Of a stretch of DNA of 58,336 nucleotides, positions 1 through 10,123 are shown piece by piece. The notes beneath the pieces are model-generated. The model did no database searches and was not told where the DNA came from. It worked only from the letters and a program-made list of their open reading frames with translations. The position numbers and the translations under genes are program-made. This stretch comes from Enterococcus gallinarum NBRC 100675 (GTDB lineage Bacteria; Bacillota; Bacilli; Lactobacillales; Enterococcaceae), in contig NZ_BCQE01000025.1 of assembly GCF_001544275.1 (NCBI RefSeq), positions 1 to 58,336 on the forward strand. Reading direction: 5' to 3'. Within the stretch, counting starts at the first letter, position 1, and every line of letters starts with the position of its first letter.

Positions 1-702
1 CCCGAAAAACCATAGGAATTCAATAAATGCCACAATAATCATGCAAGCAAACACATTGGCACCCAATAAGGTTAGCGGTGCTTGAACCCACGTGTAGATC
101 ATATCTGTTAACGTTCCATATGGAGTAGCTGCTATTACAACATAAATAATCCCCATGATCGTGGAAACAATCACTCCAGGAACGATTGCAGCAAAGGACT
201 TATTGACAATTGGTGGGACTGAGTCTGGCATTTTGATTGTCAGATTCTTTTCCACACATAGAATATAAATCCTTGCACCTAGTATCCCGCCGAACATTGC
301 AACGAACATTCCACTAGAACCCAGCGTCGAAAACTCGATCACTTTGGTCTCTTCGAATGTTGCGATGGGACTTAAAATCAAGAATGAAACTAAACTCATA
401 ATGCCAGCGTTTAATTGATCTGCATTCAAATGTTCCGCCAGTTTATAGCCAACTAAGAAGGCAACATAGACGGAAATGACATCAATGGTCATCGCATTGA
501 TTTGTGTCAACAATGATTTAAGACCTATTTGATCCATTATTTGTTGTGTATTGCCAATATCGATGGCATTGATTAAAGAAGCAATCGAACTGATCATCAT
601 AATCGGCATTAACCCCATCATGGCATTAGAGATCGCTTTCATATAAACATTATTTTGCACCTTAATTGCTCCCGCCAACACCTTATTCTTAAACGTATTC
701 AT
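1..702 (-). CDS. PTS sugar transporter subunit EIIC (lactose/cellobiose type), 3' end outside the window
   Basis: The minus-strand frame is open from an ATG at 702 to the left edge (234 codons), with AGGAGG just upstream. The translation is strongly hydrophobic, with several membrane segments. It opens with an amphipathic stretch (MNTFKNKVLAGAIKVQ), as in lactose/cellobiose-family EIIC proteins of about 420-440 residues, so roughly half the gene is visible. Such proteins form the membrane channel of a phosphotransferase system that imports and phosphorylates a beta-glycoside or similar sugar. It follows a tyrosine phosphatase and a PRD regulator closely on the same strand, so it is probably the third gene of one operon. 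The sugar cannot be told from this sequence. Confidence 0.85.
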   Translation of the reverse strand, partial: MNTFKNKVLAGAIKVQNNVYMKAISNAMMGLMPIMMISSIASLINAIDIGNTQQIMDQIGLKSLLTQINAMTIDVISVYVAFLVGYKLAEHLNADQLNAGIMSLVSFLILSPIATFEETKVIEFSTLGSSGMFVAMFGGILGARIYILCVEKNLTIKMPDSVPPIVNKSFAAIVPGVIVSTIMGIIYVVIAATPYGTLTDMIYTWVQAPLTLLGANVFACMIIVAFIEFLWFFG

Positions 703-717
703 AATATCCTCCTATCC

Positions 718-1503
718 TTAATTTTGTAAGTATTTTTCTCTTAACAAGCGGATTTTTTGTTGGGAAAAACCAAGTTTGTTGACCACATAGCCCTCAACTC
801 CACCATAAGCTCCGATTCGCGCCAATGCATTCTGCAAAAAATGACGATCAGCTTCTTTAAAATAGCGCATCGCCTGAACAAAATCGGGATTATCGGTCTC
901 TTGAAGCAACAGCTGCAGGCTTTTCTCATTTTTTTCTTTTTTGTATACATTGGTTAAGAGATAGTCATGCATCACATCTGCTTCACTGACGCCAAGTAGT
1001 AATTGAATGAGAGCGACGCCATAACCAGTGCGATCTTTCCCTCCACGGCAATGTTGGACGATTGCCCCCTCTTCAGCTAAGTGAATTTCTAAGACTTCTC
1101 TATAAACGTCTTGACACTGTTTATTTTCAACAAATTCTTCATTCTGACGGATCATTAATTCTTTTGCCAGAGCCGCCGTCATTTTTTGGGGAGAAAGTGC
1201 ACTTTCTTCATCATGTTCAGAAGAAGCTAGGGCAGCAATATCCGCAATGGGTGTCAAATAAAGAATCTCTGCATTACCGATCGGCCGATCTTCATTATTC
1301 AGTCTTTCCTTTTTATTTCGATAATCAATGATCTTACTGATTCCAAGTTGTACTAACTTTTCTTGATCTGCAGCTGTAATCTTGCTTAATTCATCAGAAC
1401 GATAGAGTCGCCCACGTATGAGACGCTTTCCTTCTTTGTTACGGTAGCCGCCAAAATCGCGAAAATTGTATGCTCCTGATAGTTTGATTTTTTTGTCTGT
1501 CAT
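718..1503 (-). CDS. Tyrosine-protein phosphatase (PTP/DSP fold)
   Basis: 261 residues. The phosphatase signature HCRGGKDRTG lies near residues 151-160, with the CX5R nucleophile Cys152 and Arg158. The N-terminal NFRDFGGY motif is typical of the bacterial protein tyrosine/serine phosphatase family related to LipA/PtpB. The enzyme would dephosphorylate phosphotyrosine or a phospho-ester in the cytosol; the substrate is unknown. It sits 3 bp after the regulator and 15 bp before the EIIC gene, so it is embedded in a PTS operon. A role in handling a phosphorylated sugar or in regulating the PTS is inference. A paralogue with the same motif lies at 46268-47044. Confidence 0.85.
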   Translation of the reverse strand: MTDKKIKLSGAYNFRDFGGYRNKEGKRLIRGRLYRSDELSKITAADQEKLVQLGISKIIDYRNKKERLNNEDRPIGNAEILYLTPIADIAALASSEHDEESALSPQKMTAALAKELMIRQNEEFVENKQCQDVYREVLEIHLAEEGAIVQHCRGGKDRTGYGVALIQLLLGVSEADVMHDYLLTNVYKKEKNEKSLQLLLQETDNPDFVQAMRYFKEADRHFLQNALARIGAYGGVEGYVVNKLGFSQQKIRLLREKYLQN

Positions 1504-1506
1504 AAT

Positions 1507-3384
1507 CTACTCCTTTAAGTGATGGATAAATGTGATGAAGTCATTCGTCGCAATCAGTTCGTTCACTTTCTCAGATGATGTACATATTTTGATCAAATGA
1601 TCGTTTAGCGACTTAGCCTTTAAATGGTCTTGCTCAGCAATGACTAGTAAGAAGACCAAACGAACCGATTGTTTATACCAAAATATTGGTTTCTTCAAAT
1701 GGGCAACAGCAATCACTGTTTCCGATCCAATCAATACATTGGGGTGTGGAAAAGCAACCATCGGCAAGAAATCGGTTCCAAAAAAAGCTTCTCGTTCAAA
1801 TACCAAAGCTTCAAAATTATTTGGCATCTGATATTGTTCGTTAATGCAATGACATAAAAAATGCAGCACTTCTTCTTTTGTTTCAAAGTCTTGGTCACAA
1901 ATAAACAGCGGTTCCTTAAAGAAGGTCAAAAGTTTTTCAACGGTAAAAACAGTCGACAGTGCATCAGCTATTTTTTTGATCATTTCAGGCCGCATAAAAT
2001 AGTCAAAACTCATTACAGGAATGGTTCCTTCATAAGGTAGATCGATTGATGAAAAGATAAAATCAAAGTCTTGTTCTTTTAGGAACTGAGCAAATTCATA
2101 TTGATTACAAACCGTTACTTCTTTAATGTAATTTCGGAAATAGAATTCAAACTTTTCTTTTAAAAATGCATTGGCTGCTCTCCCCAGATCGTTTACAACT
2201 AAAATATACTTACGCTGCGTTTGTGAACTCTTCTTATTCAGGGCGACATCAAAGTGCATGGCTAAATAGCTAAGTTCATGATCGCTGATACGCTTATTGA
2301 AATGCGCAACGATTACTTGACCAGCAATAATAGCTAAATCGTATCCTACATTGCAATGGACTTTTACGTCATCTAACAGCGGGTTTTTCAGCTCAATTCC
2401 TAATTCGATTCGATCAATCAAAGGAACAAAGTGAAGCATCAGCATCGTCTGTAAGTCCAAATCTTGACTGAAGTCAATTTGTCTTCGGTTTTTGATTTTT
2501 TTTAGAACTTGCCTCACTAAGTCCGAAACTTCCTCTGAGACAACGTTTTTTTCATTTTTGGGAATGACCCGTTTCCCCACGATCTGACCAAGCACATAAT
2601 TTCGCTCACATTCTGTAAAAAGAACACCGCATTCTTCTTCGATCCGCTTGACGATTCGCTTGCCTAATAATGATTGTTCAGCATTGGTTCTTCCTCCAAT
2701 AGGCAGATTGCGATCCAAGTAGCGGCCGCTTTGCATTCGCATTACAGCGATTGCTAGGTGATTGACTAAGTTCGTCACTATAGCTTCTGAAATCGGATAG
2801 GCTTTTTGAGAAAACTCAGCTAAAATGATTGCTTGAATCTGTCGATGCAACTGCGATGGCGTCCCTTCACTAGAAGGTAATTGATGCAGTTGTTTAAGGT
2901 GTGTCTTTTGCAGATAATTGCTTGCCATAAAGCGACGTAAGTCGAATTCACTGCCGCAAAGCTTCATGCCGTAGTAAGGCTTTGTTTGGATGGATAAATT
3001 ATAATGGCTTAAAATCCGTCGCAGTTTTTTGAGTTCTTGAGATAACTTGCTTTGTGAGATAAATAAGCGTTCACATAATAATTCTGACTTGATGTATTCG
3101 TCTTCTTGGACGAAGTACTCAATGATTTGTGTCACAAAATCTTCTTGAGGTGTGTTTTCTAAGCTACGTTGAAATAATTCATGATTGATTATTTGTAAAA
3201 ACAAGCCACTTCCTTTCTTCCCTTGAATCACACAGCCATAAAGCGATTGGCTTTGATTGATTTTCTCCACATATCTACGAACTGTTTTCGTACTGACACC
3301 TACTTTTGCAGCGATCTCTTTGGTTGTCATAAACCCGTCTTGCTCTGAAAGAGCCCTGATCAACAATAAGCTTATTTTTTCCAT
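1507..3384 (-). CDS. PRD-containing transcriptional regulator with EIIB-like and EIIA domains (BglG/MtlR/LicR type)
   Basis: I chose the ATG at 3384 over the in-frame ATG at 3399 because GAGGGAG lies at proper distance before it; the product is 625 aa. Domains in order: N-terminal HTH (about 1-60), a second winged-helix region (about 80-150), two PRD domains (about 165-385; candidate phospho-histidines at 209, 318 and 377), an EIIB-like domain (about 392-475), and a C-terminal EIIA of fructose/mannitol type (about 485-625, with His547 in the AFPHPN motif). The family regulates the neighbouring PTS operon through PTS-mediated phosphorylation. The EIIB-like domain has VVNDLG where EIIB domains usually carry the phosphorylatable Cys, so that input is probably lost. 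It is the first gene of the regulator-phosphatase-EIIC operon. Confidence 0.85.
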   Translation of the reverse strand: MEKISLLLIRALSEQDGFMTTKEIAAKVGVSTKTVRRYVEKINQSQSLYGCVIQGKKGSGLFLQIINHELFQRSLENTPQEDFVTQIIEYFVQEDEYIKSELLCERLFISQSKLSQELKKLRRILSHYNLSIQTKPYYGMKLCGSEFDLRRFMASNYLQKTHLKQLHQLPSSEGTPSQLHRQIQAIILAEFSQKAYPISEAIVTNLVNHLAIAVMRMQSGRYLDRNLPIGGRTNAEQSLLGKRIVKRIEEECGVLFTECERNYVLGQIVGKRVIPKNEKNVVSEEVSDLVRQVLKKIKNRRQIDFSQDLDLQTMLMLHFVPLIDRIELGIELKNPLLDDVKVHCNVGYDLAIIAGQVIVAHFNKRISDHELSYLAMHFDVALNKKSSQTQRKYILVVNDLGRAANAFLKEKFEFYFRNYIKEVTVCNQYEFAQFLKEQDFDFIFSSIDLPYEGTIPVMSFDYFMRPEMIKKIADALSTVFTVEKLLTFFKEPLFICDQDFETKEEVLHFLCHCINEQYQMPNNFEALVFEREAFFGTDFLPMVAFPHPNVLIGSETVIAVAHLKKPIFWYKQSVRLVFLLVIAEQDHLKAKSLNDHLIKICTSSEKVNELIATNDFITFIHHLKE

Positions 3385-3560
3385 CTTTCTCTCCCTCATT
3401 AATTAGTTTAGAGTCTATTGTAGTCAACCTCCATAGGTATATGGTCCCTTTTATTAGGGTCAATTTCTACAAGAAGTTTTATCTTTAATAGTTAGGAGTA
3501 GCTGAAAAGGCGTATCACTTCGGATGCTACTAAAAAAAGCACTAGCACTGGCTAGAACGG

Positions 3561-3609
3561 AAACACCCTTCAAAAGTTAACCCAAAAAACTAACTTTTGA
3601 AGGGTGTTT
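3561..3609. terminator. Perfect 19-bp inverted repeat, probable bidirectional terminator
   Basis: Arms 3561-3579 and 3591-3609 are exact reverse complements around an 11-nt loop rich in A. A short T-run follows on the plus strand. It lies between the pyrG terminator and the PRD regulator, so it may block read-through into the PTS operon. The stem is unusually long and perfect for a terminator. Confidence 0.6.
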
Positions 3610-3691
3610 TATGAGAACGTTCCTTTATAAATGGGTCGAGTGATCCTGACTATATTTCCCCCACATTTATTTAGAGCGTACTCTTATGCTT

Positions 3692-3738
3692 AAAAAAAGG
3701 CTGTAGGCCTCCCTTTTCCGGGACATTGCCTACAACCT
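3692..3738 (-). terminator. Rho-independent terminator of pyrG
   Basis: On the minus strand GGTTGTAGGC pairs with GCCTACAGCC (one G-U), with a nested TCCC/GGGA stem, followed by seven T. A second small hairpin (AACCAGCT/AGCTGGTT, 3741-3760) sits directly after the pyrG stop codon. Confidence 0.85.
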
Positions 3739-3781
3739 GAAACCAGCTCAACAGCTGGTTTTTAATCTGGTACTATATGTG

Positions 3782-5428
<1,647 letters not shown>

Positions 5429-5430
5429 TT

Positions 5431-5514
5431 AGAAAATAAGAAAAGCTCCCTATCCATAAATGAATAGGGAGCGAAAATTCTAAATCACTTTCTGACTCTT
5501 TTTCAAGAGTGCCC
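5431..5514 (-). promoter_or_regulatory. pyrG leader attenuator (CTP-sensing, reiterative-transcription type)
   Basis: The predicted transcript starts at 5514 with GGGC. Downstream is a terminator hairpin, GCTCCCTAT (5464-5472) pairing with ATAGGGAGC (5445-5453), followed by a T-rich tract (5431-5444). In Bacillus pyrG, low CTP causes RNA polymerase to add extra G at a GGGC start, and the poly-G then pairs with the CU-rich 5' arm of the terminator. The start sequence, the CU-rich arm and the spacing all match that arrangement. The mechanism is inferred by homology. Confidence 0.85.
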
Positions 5515-5521
5515 AAACAGA

Positions 5522-5550
5522 ATGATACAATCTTGCCTAGCAAAAGTCAA
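5522..5550 (-). promoter_or_regulatory. pyrG promoter
   Basis: Minus strand: -35 TTGACT (5545-5550), 17-bp spacer, -10 TATCAT (5522-5527), then 7 nt to the GGGC start at 5514. Confidence 0.85.
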
Positions 5551-5682
5551 GCAAACTTTTCTCGAATCCTTTCTGGATGCGGATACATCGAAAAATCGCT
5601 GATTTCGATGAACATTCAATCGCTAAACTTCTTTCTTACTTTCTTAATGGATTCTTTGGGTCTGCTTGTCATAATGATTCTT

Positions 5683-5786
5683 GTAGAGGAAGCTCGGTGC
5701 TTTACTTGTTTTGTTACAAATGATCAGAAATCGTTTTCTTATCATTTTTGCGAAAACAAGGTGCAGGTTCGATTCCTGTCTTCTAC
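5683..5786 (+). ncRNA. tRNA-like small RNA with enlarged anticodon-side arm
   Basis: The 104 nt fold by eye into a cloverleaf-like plan. The acceptor stem pairs 5683-5689 with 5780-5786 (7 bp, one G-U). A short D-position hairpin AAGC/GCTT (5690-5693/5699-5702) follows. A long middle arm has three stacked perfect helices: 5705-5712/5753-5760 (8 bp), 5718-5724/5741-5747 (7 bp) and 5726-5730/5735-5739 (5 bp). A canonical T-arm, GCAGG-TTCGATT-CCTGT (5763-5779), abuts the acceptor directly, as in tRNA. No usable anticodon loop and no encoded CCA are seen. An extended -10 (TG-T-CATAAT, 5667-5675) ends 7 nt before the first base, and a strong terminator follows. It could be an independent regulatory RNA or a decayed tRNA; the compensatory long helices argue for the former. 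Confidence 0.6.
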
Positions 5787-5806
5787 TTTGAATAGATAAC
5801 AGAACA

Positions 5807-5846
5807 AAACCGCTAGATTGGTTTTCTCTAGCGGTTTCTTTTTTTG
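5807..5846 (+). terminator. Strong bidirectional terminator between the tRNA-like RNA and glnA
   Basis: 11-bp perfect stem AAACCGCTAGA/TCTAGCGGTTT (5807-5817/5827-5837), then CTTTTTTT on the plus strand. The minus strand reads TTTTG after the stem, so it can also end glnRA transcripts. Confidence 0.9.
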
Positions 5847-5941
5847 TATCGGTTGTCACAGACGCTTCAATAGATTCTAAGGACCATCTTCCAATGACTT
5901 ATTCGTTTGTTGCCTCTGCAGATCGAACGACTAGTAATTGA

Positions 5942-7282
5942 TTAGTACAATTCAAGGTACTGCTCGCGTTCCCACTCAGAAACTGTTTGACGGAAAGCGG
6001 CCCATTCCAAACGTTTGGCTTCCACAAAGTTCGCAAAAATGTGTTTGCCCAATGCATCGATCATCACGTCATCTTTACGCAATTCTTTGATCGCATTGTG
6101 GATCGTTGATGGCAGGTCTTCGATTTGTGCTTCTGCACGTTCTTCTTCATTCATCACATAAATGTTGCGGTCCACTGCAGGCGGCGGTGTCAACTCACGA
6201 CGGATACCATCTAAACCGGCTTGCAGCAAGACAGCCATTGCCAAATACGGATTAGCGGATGGATCAACGGAGCGCAATTCTAACCGGGTGGACAAGCCGC
6301 GAGATTCAGGAACACGAATCAGTGGTGAACGGTTGCGTCCTGACCAAGCAACATAAACCGGTGCTTCGTAACCTGGGACCAGACGTTTGTAAGAATTGAC
6401 TGTTGGGTTGCAGACTGCTGTATAAGCACGGGCATGTTCAATCAAACCGGCTAGGAAATGATACGCCGTTTGGCTCAACTGCATTGGTCCTTCTTCATCA
6501 AAGAAGACATTTTCTTTTCCATTGAACAAGGACATATTGCAGTGCATACCTGACCCATTGATGCCATATAATGGTTTTGGCATAAATGTCGCATGCAAAC
6601 CGTGTTTGCGGGCAATCGTTTTGACAACTAATTTGAAAGTTTGGATGTTATCGCACGCTTCTACCGCATCGGCATATTTAAAGTCGATTTCGTGCTGGCC
6701 TGGTGCTACTTCGTGGTGGGAGGCTTCTACTTCAAAACCAAGGCTTTCTAATTCTAATACGATATCGCGGCGGCAGTTCTCACCTAAGTCAGTCGGTGCA
6801 AAATCAAAATAGCCGCCTTTGTCATTTAGGTCTGTTGTGATTTCGCCATCTTCATCTAATTTGAAAAGGAAAAATTCCGGTTCAGGCCCAAGATTGAAAG
6901 AAGTAAAACCTAGAGATTCCATATCTGATAGTGACCGTTTTAAATTGCCGCGAGGATCGCCAGCAAATGGCGTGCCATCAGGGTTGTAGATATCACAAAT
7001 CAAACGAGCGACTTTGCCATGCTCACTTTCCCATGGGAAAATCATCCAAGTAGATAAATCTGGGTAAAGGTACATATCACTTTCTTCAATCCGTACGAAT
7101 CCTTCAATGGAGGAGCCATCGAACATCATTTTGTTCTCAAGTACTTTTTCCAATTGGCTAACTGGTACTTCTACATTTTTGATCGTTCCCAAGATGTCAG
7201 TAAACATCAAGCGCAAGAAACGTACATTCTCGTCTTTAACGATTTGTTTGATATCTTCGGCTGTTCTTTCAATTTTCGGCAT
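5942..7282 (-). CDS. glnA: Glutamine synthetase type I
   Basis: 446 aa from the ATG at 7282, the normal length for Gram-positive GlnA; it is preceded by AAGGAAGGG. An in-frame start 14 codons upstream lacks a proper SD and would overrun the family N-terminus. It condenses ammonia and glutamate with ATP to form glutamine in the cytosol. Visible motifs: [21 protein letters not shown] (metal-binding Glu), [19 protein letters not shown] and the NRSPLIRVP loop. It is the second gene of glnRA, 46 bp after glnR, and so under GlnR feedback control. Confidence 0.97.
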   Translation of the reverse strand: MPKIERTAEDIKQIVKDENVRFLRLMFTDILGTIKNVEVPVSQLEKVLENKMMFDGSSIEGFVRIEESDMYLYPDLSTWMIFPWESEHGKVARLICDIYNPDGTPFAGDPRGNLKRSLSDMESLGFTSFNLGPEPEFFLFKLDEDGEITTDLNDKGGYFDFAPTDLGENCRRDIVLELESLGFEVEASHHEVAPGQHEIDFKYADAVEACDNIQTFKLVVKTIARKHGLHATFMPKPLYGINGSGMHCNMSLFNGKENVFFDEEGPMQLSQTAYHFLAGLIEHARAYTAVCNPTVNSYKRLVPGYEAPVYVAWSGRNRSPLIRVPESRGLSTRLELRSVDPSANPYLAMAVLLQAGLDGIRRELTPPPAVDRNIYVMNEEERAEAQIEDLPSTIHNAIKELRKDDVMIDALGKHIFANFVEAKRLEWAAFRQTVSEWEREQYLELY

Positions 7283-7328
7283 AATATCCCTTCCTTTGAC
7301 CTTTATTCTTTCGTGCCACAACATTGAT

Positions 7329-7709
7329 CTACATTAGCGGACCTTTTTGTTGGAATGGCTGTTGTTGATTCAGACCACCTTGCGCTAGGAGTTCGTCATA
7401 AAAGATTCGACGAACATCTTCGTCAGTCAGTGGCGGTTTGTTCTTTGCTTCTTGTTCTTTGGCAATTTTCATCTCGTACACACGTTTGATCCCAGCCATA
7501 TTCAAACCATCTGACAGATAGTCTTTGATTTCTAATAGCGTATCGATATCATTTAATGAATACATGCGTCGATTACCATCACTGCGTTCTGGATGGATCA
7601 GTTCTTGTTCTTCATAGTAACGAATTTGACGAGCCGTCAGATCCGTTAGTTTCATCACTGTTCCAATCGGAAAGACAGACATCGAACGCCGCAACTCTTT
7701 TTCCCGCAT
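7329..7709 (-). CDS. glnR: GlnR, MerR-family nitrogen repressor
   Basis: 126 aa. The MerR-type winged HTH (about residues 12-80) includes [19 protein letters not shown], and the short C-terminal tail is of the kind through which feedback-inhibited glutamine synthetase activates GlnR. It represses glnRA and other nitrogen genes when glutamine is plentiful. SD GGGAGG precedes the ATG. A promoter and a perfect-match GlnR box lie directly upstream, so the operon is autoregulated. Confidence 0.95.
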   Translation of the reverse strand: MREKELRRSMSVFPIGTVMKLTDLTARQIRYYEEQELIHPERSDGNRRMYSLNDIDTLLEIKDYLSDGLNMAGIKRVYEMKIAKEQEAKNKPPLTDEDVRRIFYDELLAQGGLNQQQPFQQKGPLM

Positions 7710-7756
7710 AACGTGGCGCCTCCCTCATTTAGATGATCCTGCATAACTTAATTGAA

Positions 7757-7785
7757 ACTATACCAATTGTTTTTTCCACTGTCAA
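7757..7785 (-). promoter_or_regulatory. glnRA promoter
   Basis: Minus strand: consensus -35 TTGACA (7780-7785), 17-bp spacer, -10 TATAGT (7757-7762). Confidence 0.9.
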
Positions 7786-7792
7786 CCCTTCA

Positions 7793-7809
7793 TGTAAGAA
7801 AAAGTGACA
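7793..7809. promoter_or_regulatory. GlnR operator
   Basis: TGTAA-N7-TGACA, a full match to the GlnR/TnrA consensus TGTNA-N7-TNACA, 7 bp upstream of the -35 element of glnRA. Confidence 0.88.
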
Positions 7810-7901
7810 TAGACATTTATTTTTTTCTGTTTGGCAGAACAATCACTAGAAAACCATCCTTTTACTGGTCGAATGAAAAAAATTTCCAGTGGTAATAACT
7901 G

Positions 7902-7943
7902 AAAAAAAAACTGCGTGCAGGTATTAGAATTCCCTACACACAG
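7902..7943 (-). terminator. Terminator of the hflX operon
   Basis: Minus strand: CTGTGTGTAGG pairs with CCTGCACGCAG (two G-U pairs), followed by nine T. It lies 24 bp after the hflX stop. Confidence 0.88.
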
Positions 7944-7967
7944 CTCGACCACTTCATTTCCTGAGCG

Positions 7968-9206
7968 TTACTCTTCAATTGTTGGATAGATCCCGGCAGA
8001 ACCTGGCAATGCAAAACCTTTTAGGTGATAGGTTTGATCTTCCTCGTCAAAGTCATTGGTAAGCAAGAGTGTTTCCCGCTTCAAACGGCTCAATCGCTTG
8101 CCTTCATTGGCAGCTAAAACGGTTTGATAAGGCTGCATGATTTGCATGAGTTCCATTTTAATTGCTTGGATCAGTTGTTCTTTCCCTTTACTGCTCTTGG
8201 CAGAAATCAAAACATTGGGGAACAGCGTCGGCACAAATTGTTCTGGATCAATGCGATCAGCTTTATTATAGATCGTCAGAACTGGGACTTGCGTCAATGA
8301 TAGTTCTTCCATCAATGCTAAAACTGTTTTTTCTTGCTGTTGCCGATCATGAGAACCAGCATCAACCACATGCAGCAGCAGATCCATATTTTGACTCTCT
8401 TCTAATGTAGAATGAAAGGCATCGATCAATTGTGTCGGCAGTTCTTGAATAAAGCCGACAGTATCGGTAACGGTCACTTCCAATCCTTCCGGCAACCGCC
8501 AACGCTTTGTCAAAGGATCTAACGTCGCAAACAGTTGGTCTTGCTCATAGGTATCCGCACTAGTCAATAAATTCAAAATCGTTGATTTCCCAGCATTGGT
8601 ATACCCGATCAAACCGATCTGAAAGACTTGACTGTCGCGGCGTTTCTGACGGGTACGATCACGATGAGCAGCGACTTCCTTCAACTCTCGTTTAATGATC
8701 GTGATCCGATTACGGATATGGCGTCGATCCGTCTCCAGTTTGGTTTCTCCTGGTCCTCTCGTTCCAATACCGCCCCCCAGACGGGACATATTTTTCCCTT
8801 GTCCGATCAATCGAGGCAGCAAATAATCTAATTGTGCCAGCTCTACTTGCAGTTTTCCTTCTTTTGAACGAGCGCGCATAGCAAAGATATCTAAAATCAA
8901 TTGGACACGATCAATAACTGGCGCCCCTAATTCTTCACCAATCAACTGGCTTTGTCGGGGTGTCAATTCATGATTGAAAATCACCAAATCAGCTTCATGG
9001 GCATCCACTAACTGTTGCAGTTCCGCCAATTTTCCTTTTCCGATCACTGTTTGCCGATCAACTTGCGGCCGTTTTTGGATCAGTGAAAAAATCACCTCTC
9101 CGTTTGCTGTTTTGGTCAAACTTTTCAATTCATTCATTGAGGACGCAAAGGTCGAATAATTTCGTTCTGTTTCTACGCCAACAAGGATTACGCGTTCTTG
9201 TGTCAT
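7968..9206 (-). CDS. hflX: GTPase HflX
   Basis: 412 aa from the ATG at 9206, which has GGAGGAG upstream and overlaps the miaA stop as ATGA; an in-frame ATG 6 codons earlier lies upstream of the SD. HflX is a ribosome-associated GTPase that splits or rescues stalled 70S ribosomes. The N-terminal HflX domain carries SRLGGGIGTRGPGETKLE, followed by the G domain with GYTNAGKST (G1), DTVGFI (G3) and NKAD (G4). It follows miaA directly. The conserved order miaA-hflX-glnR-glnA resembles Bacillus, but no hfq lies between miaA and hflX. Confidence 0.95.
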   Translation of the reverse strand: MTQERVILVGVETERNYSTFASSMNELKSLTKTANGEVIFSLIQKRPQVDRQTVIGKGKLAELQQLVDAHEADLVIFNHELTPRQSQLIGEELGAPVIDRVQLILDIFAMRARSKEGKLQVELAQLDYLLPRLIGQGKNMSRLGGGIGTRGPGETKLETDRRHIRNRITIIKRELKEVAAHRDRTRQKRRDSQVFQIGLIGYTNAGKSTILNLLTSADTYEQDQLFATLDPLTKRWRLPEGLEVTVTDTVGFIQELPTQLIDAFHSTLEESQNMDLLLHVVDAGSHDRQQQEKTVLALMEELSLTQVPVLTIYNKADRIDPEQFVPTLFPNVLISAKSSKGKEQLIQAIKMELMQIMQPYQTVLAANEGKRLSRLKRETLLLTNDFDEEDQTYHLKGFALPGSAGIYPTIEE

Positions 9207-10123
9207 TCCTTCTCCTCCAACCATTGGTCGATCGCTTTTTCGATCGAAGATACGTCCTCAGGATGCTGGACAAGATCGACCCATCTAGGAGCGAGACGAT
9301 TCTTGAACCAAGTCAGTTGCCGTTTGGCGTACCTGCGAGACTGTTGTTTGATTTGTGCGACCGTTTCTTCTAATGAACATGTACCGGCAAAATAAGGGGC
9401 AAATTCTTTGTACCCGATTCCTTTTGCTGCTTGGGTCTCAGGATGGATCAGCACCTGTTGTGCTTCCGCAACCAAACCTGCTTCCACCATTTGATCGACT
9501 CGCTGATCAATACGCTGATACAACAACTGTCGGTCTGTGGAAAGCCCAATCATAAAATAATCGTATACCGCTTCCGGTGCAGTAGTCGGGGCTGCAATGC
9601 TTATTCCCGTTGTTTCCAAGACTTCCAACGCGCGGATCACTTTACGTTCATTGTTGTAATGGATCTTTGCTGCGGCTAAAGGATCTAATACCTGCAACTT
9701 TTGCCATAGCGCTTCTTTGCCAATTCTTGCTGCTTCTTGCTGGTAGCGCTGCCGAACGGAAGGATCACTTTCCTCAGCGGCTCCTAATTGATAGTCATAG
9801 AGTAAAGCCTGGATGTACAATCCGGTTCCCCCTGCTACGATAGGCAGATGACCTCGTTGATGGGTGGCCGTGATCAACTCACGGGCTTCTTTTTGAAATT
9901 CTGCCACAGAATAGGATTCATGGCTGTCGCGAATATCGATCAGATGATGAGGGATTCCTTGCATTTCTGCAGCTGTTACCTTGGCTGTCCCAATATCTAA
10001 GCCACGATAGATCTGCATGGAGTCGCCGCTGATCACTTCTCCCTGATACTTTTTCGCCAGTTCGATGCTTAAGGCCGTTTTTCCAACCGCAGTCGGTCCG
10101 ACTACCACAATCACTTTTTCCAT
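9203..10123 (-). CDS. miaA: tRNA dimethylallyltransferase
   Basis: 306 aa from the ATG at 10123; a TTG one codon upstream at 10126 is also possible and is better spaced from AGGAGG. The enzyme adds a dimethylallyl group to A37 of tRNAs reading UNN codons. Motifs: P-loop GPTAVGKTALS, DSMQIYRGLDIGTAK, GGTGLYIQALL, and a C-terminal basic region. The start overlaps the stop of the upstream phosphodiesterase gene (TGATG), and the stop overlaps hflX (ATGA), so the three genes are translationally coupled. Confidence 0.95.
   Translation of the reverse strand: MEKVIVVVGPTAVGKTALSIELAKKYQGEVISGDSMQIYRGLDIGTAKVTAAEMQGIPHHLIDIRDSHESYSVAEFQKEARELITATHQRGHLPIVAGGTGLYIQALLYDYQLGAAEESDPSVRQRYQQEAARIGKEALWQKLQVLDPLAAAKIHYNNERKVIRALEVLETTGISIAAPTTAPEAVYDYFMIGLSTDRQLLYQRIDQRVDQMVEAGLVAEAQQVLIHPETQAAKGIGYKEFAPYFAGTCSLEETVAQIKQQSRRYAKRQLTWFKNRLAPRWVDLVQHPEDVSSIEKAIDQWLEEKE

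Noticed and set aside
5644-5859. 71-aa minus-strand reading frame
   Set aside because: Runs across the tRNA-like RNA and terminator; no SD; the QESNLHL string is the usual false translation of a T-arm.
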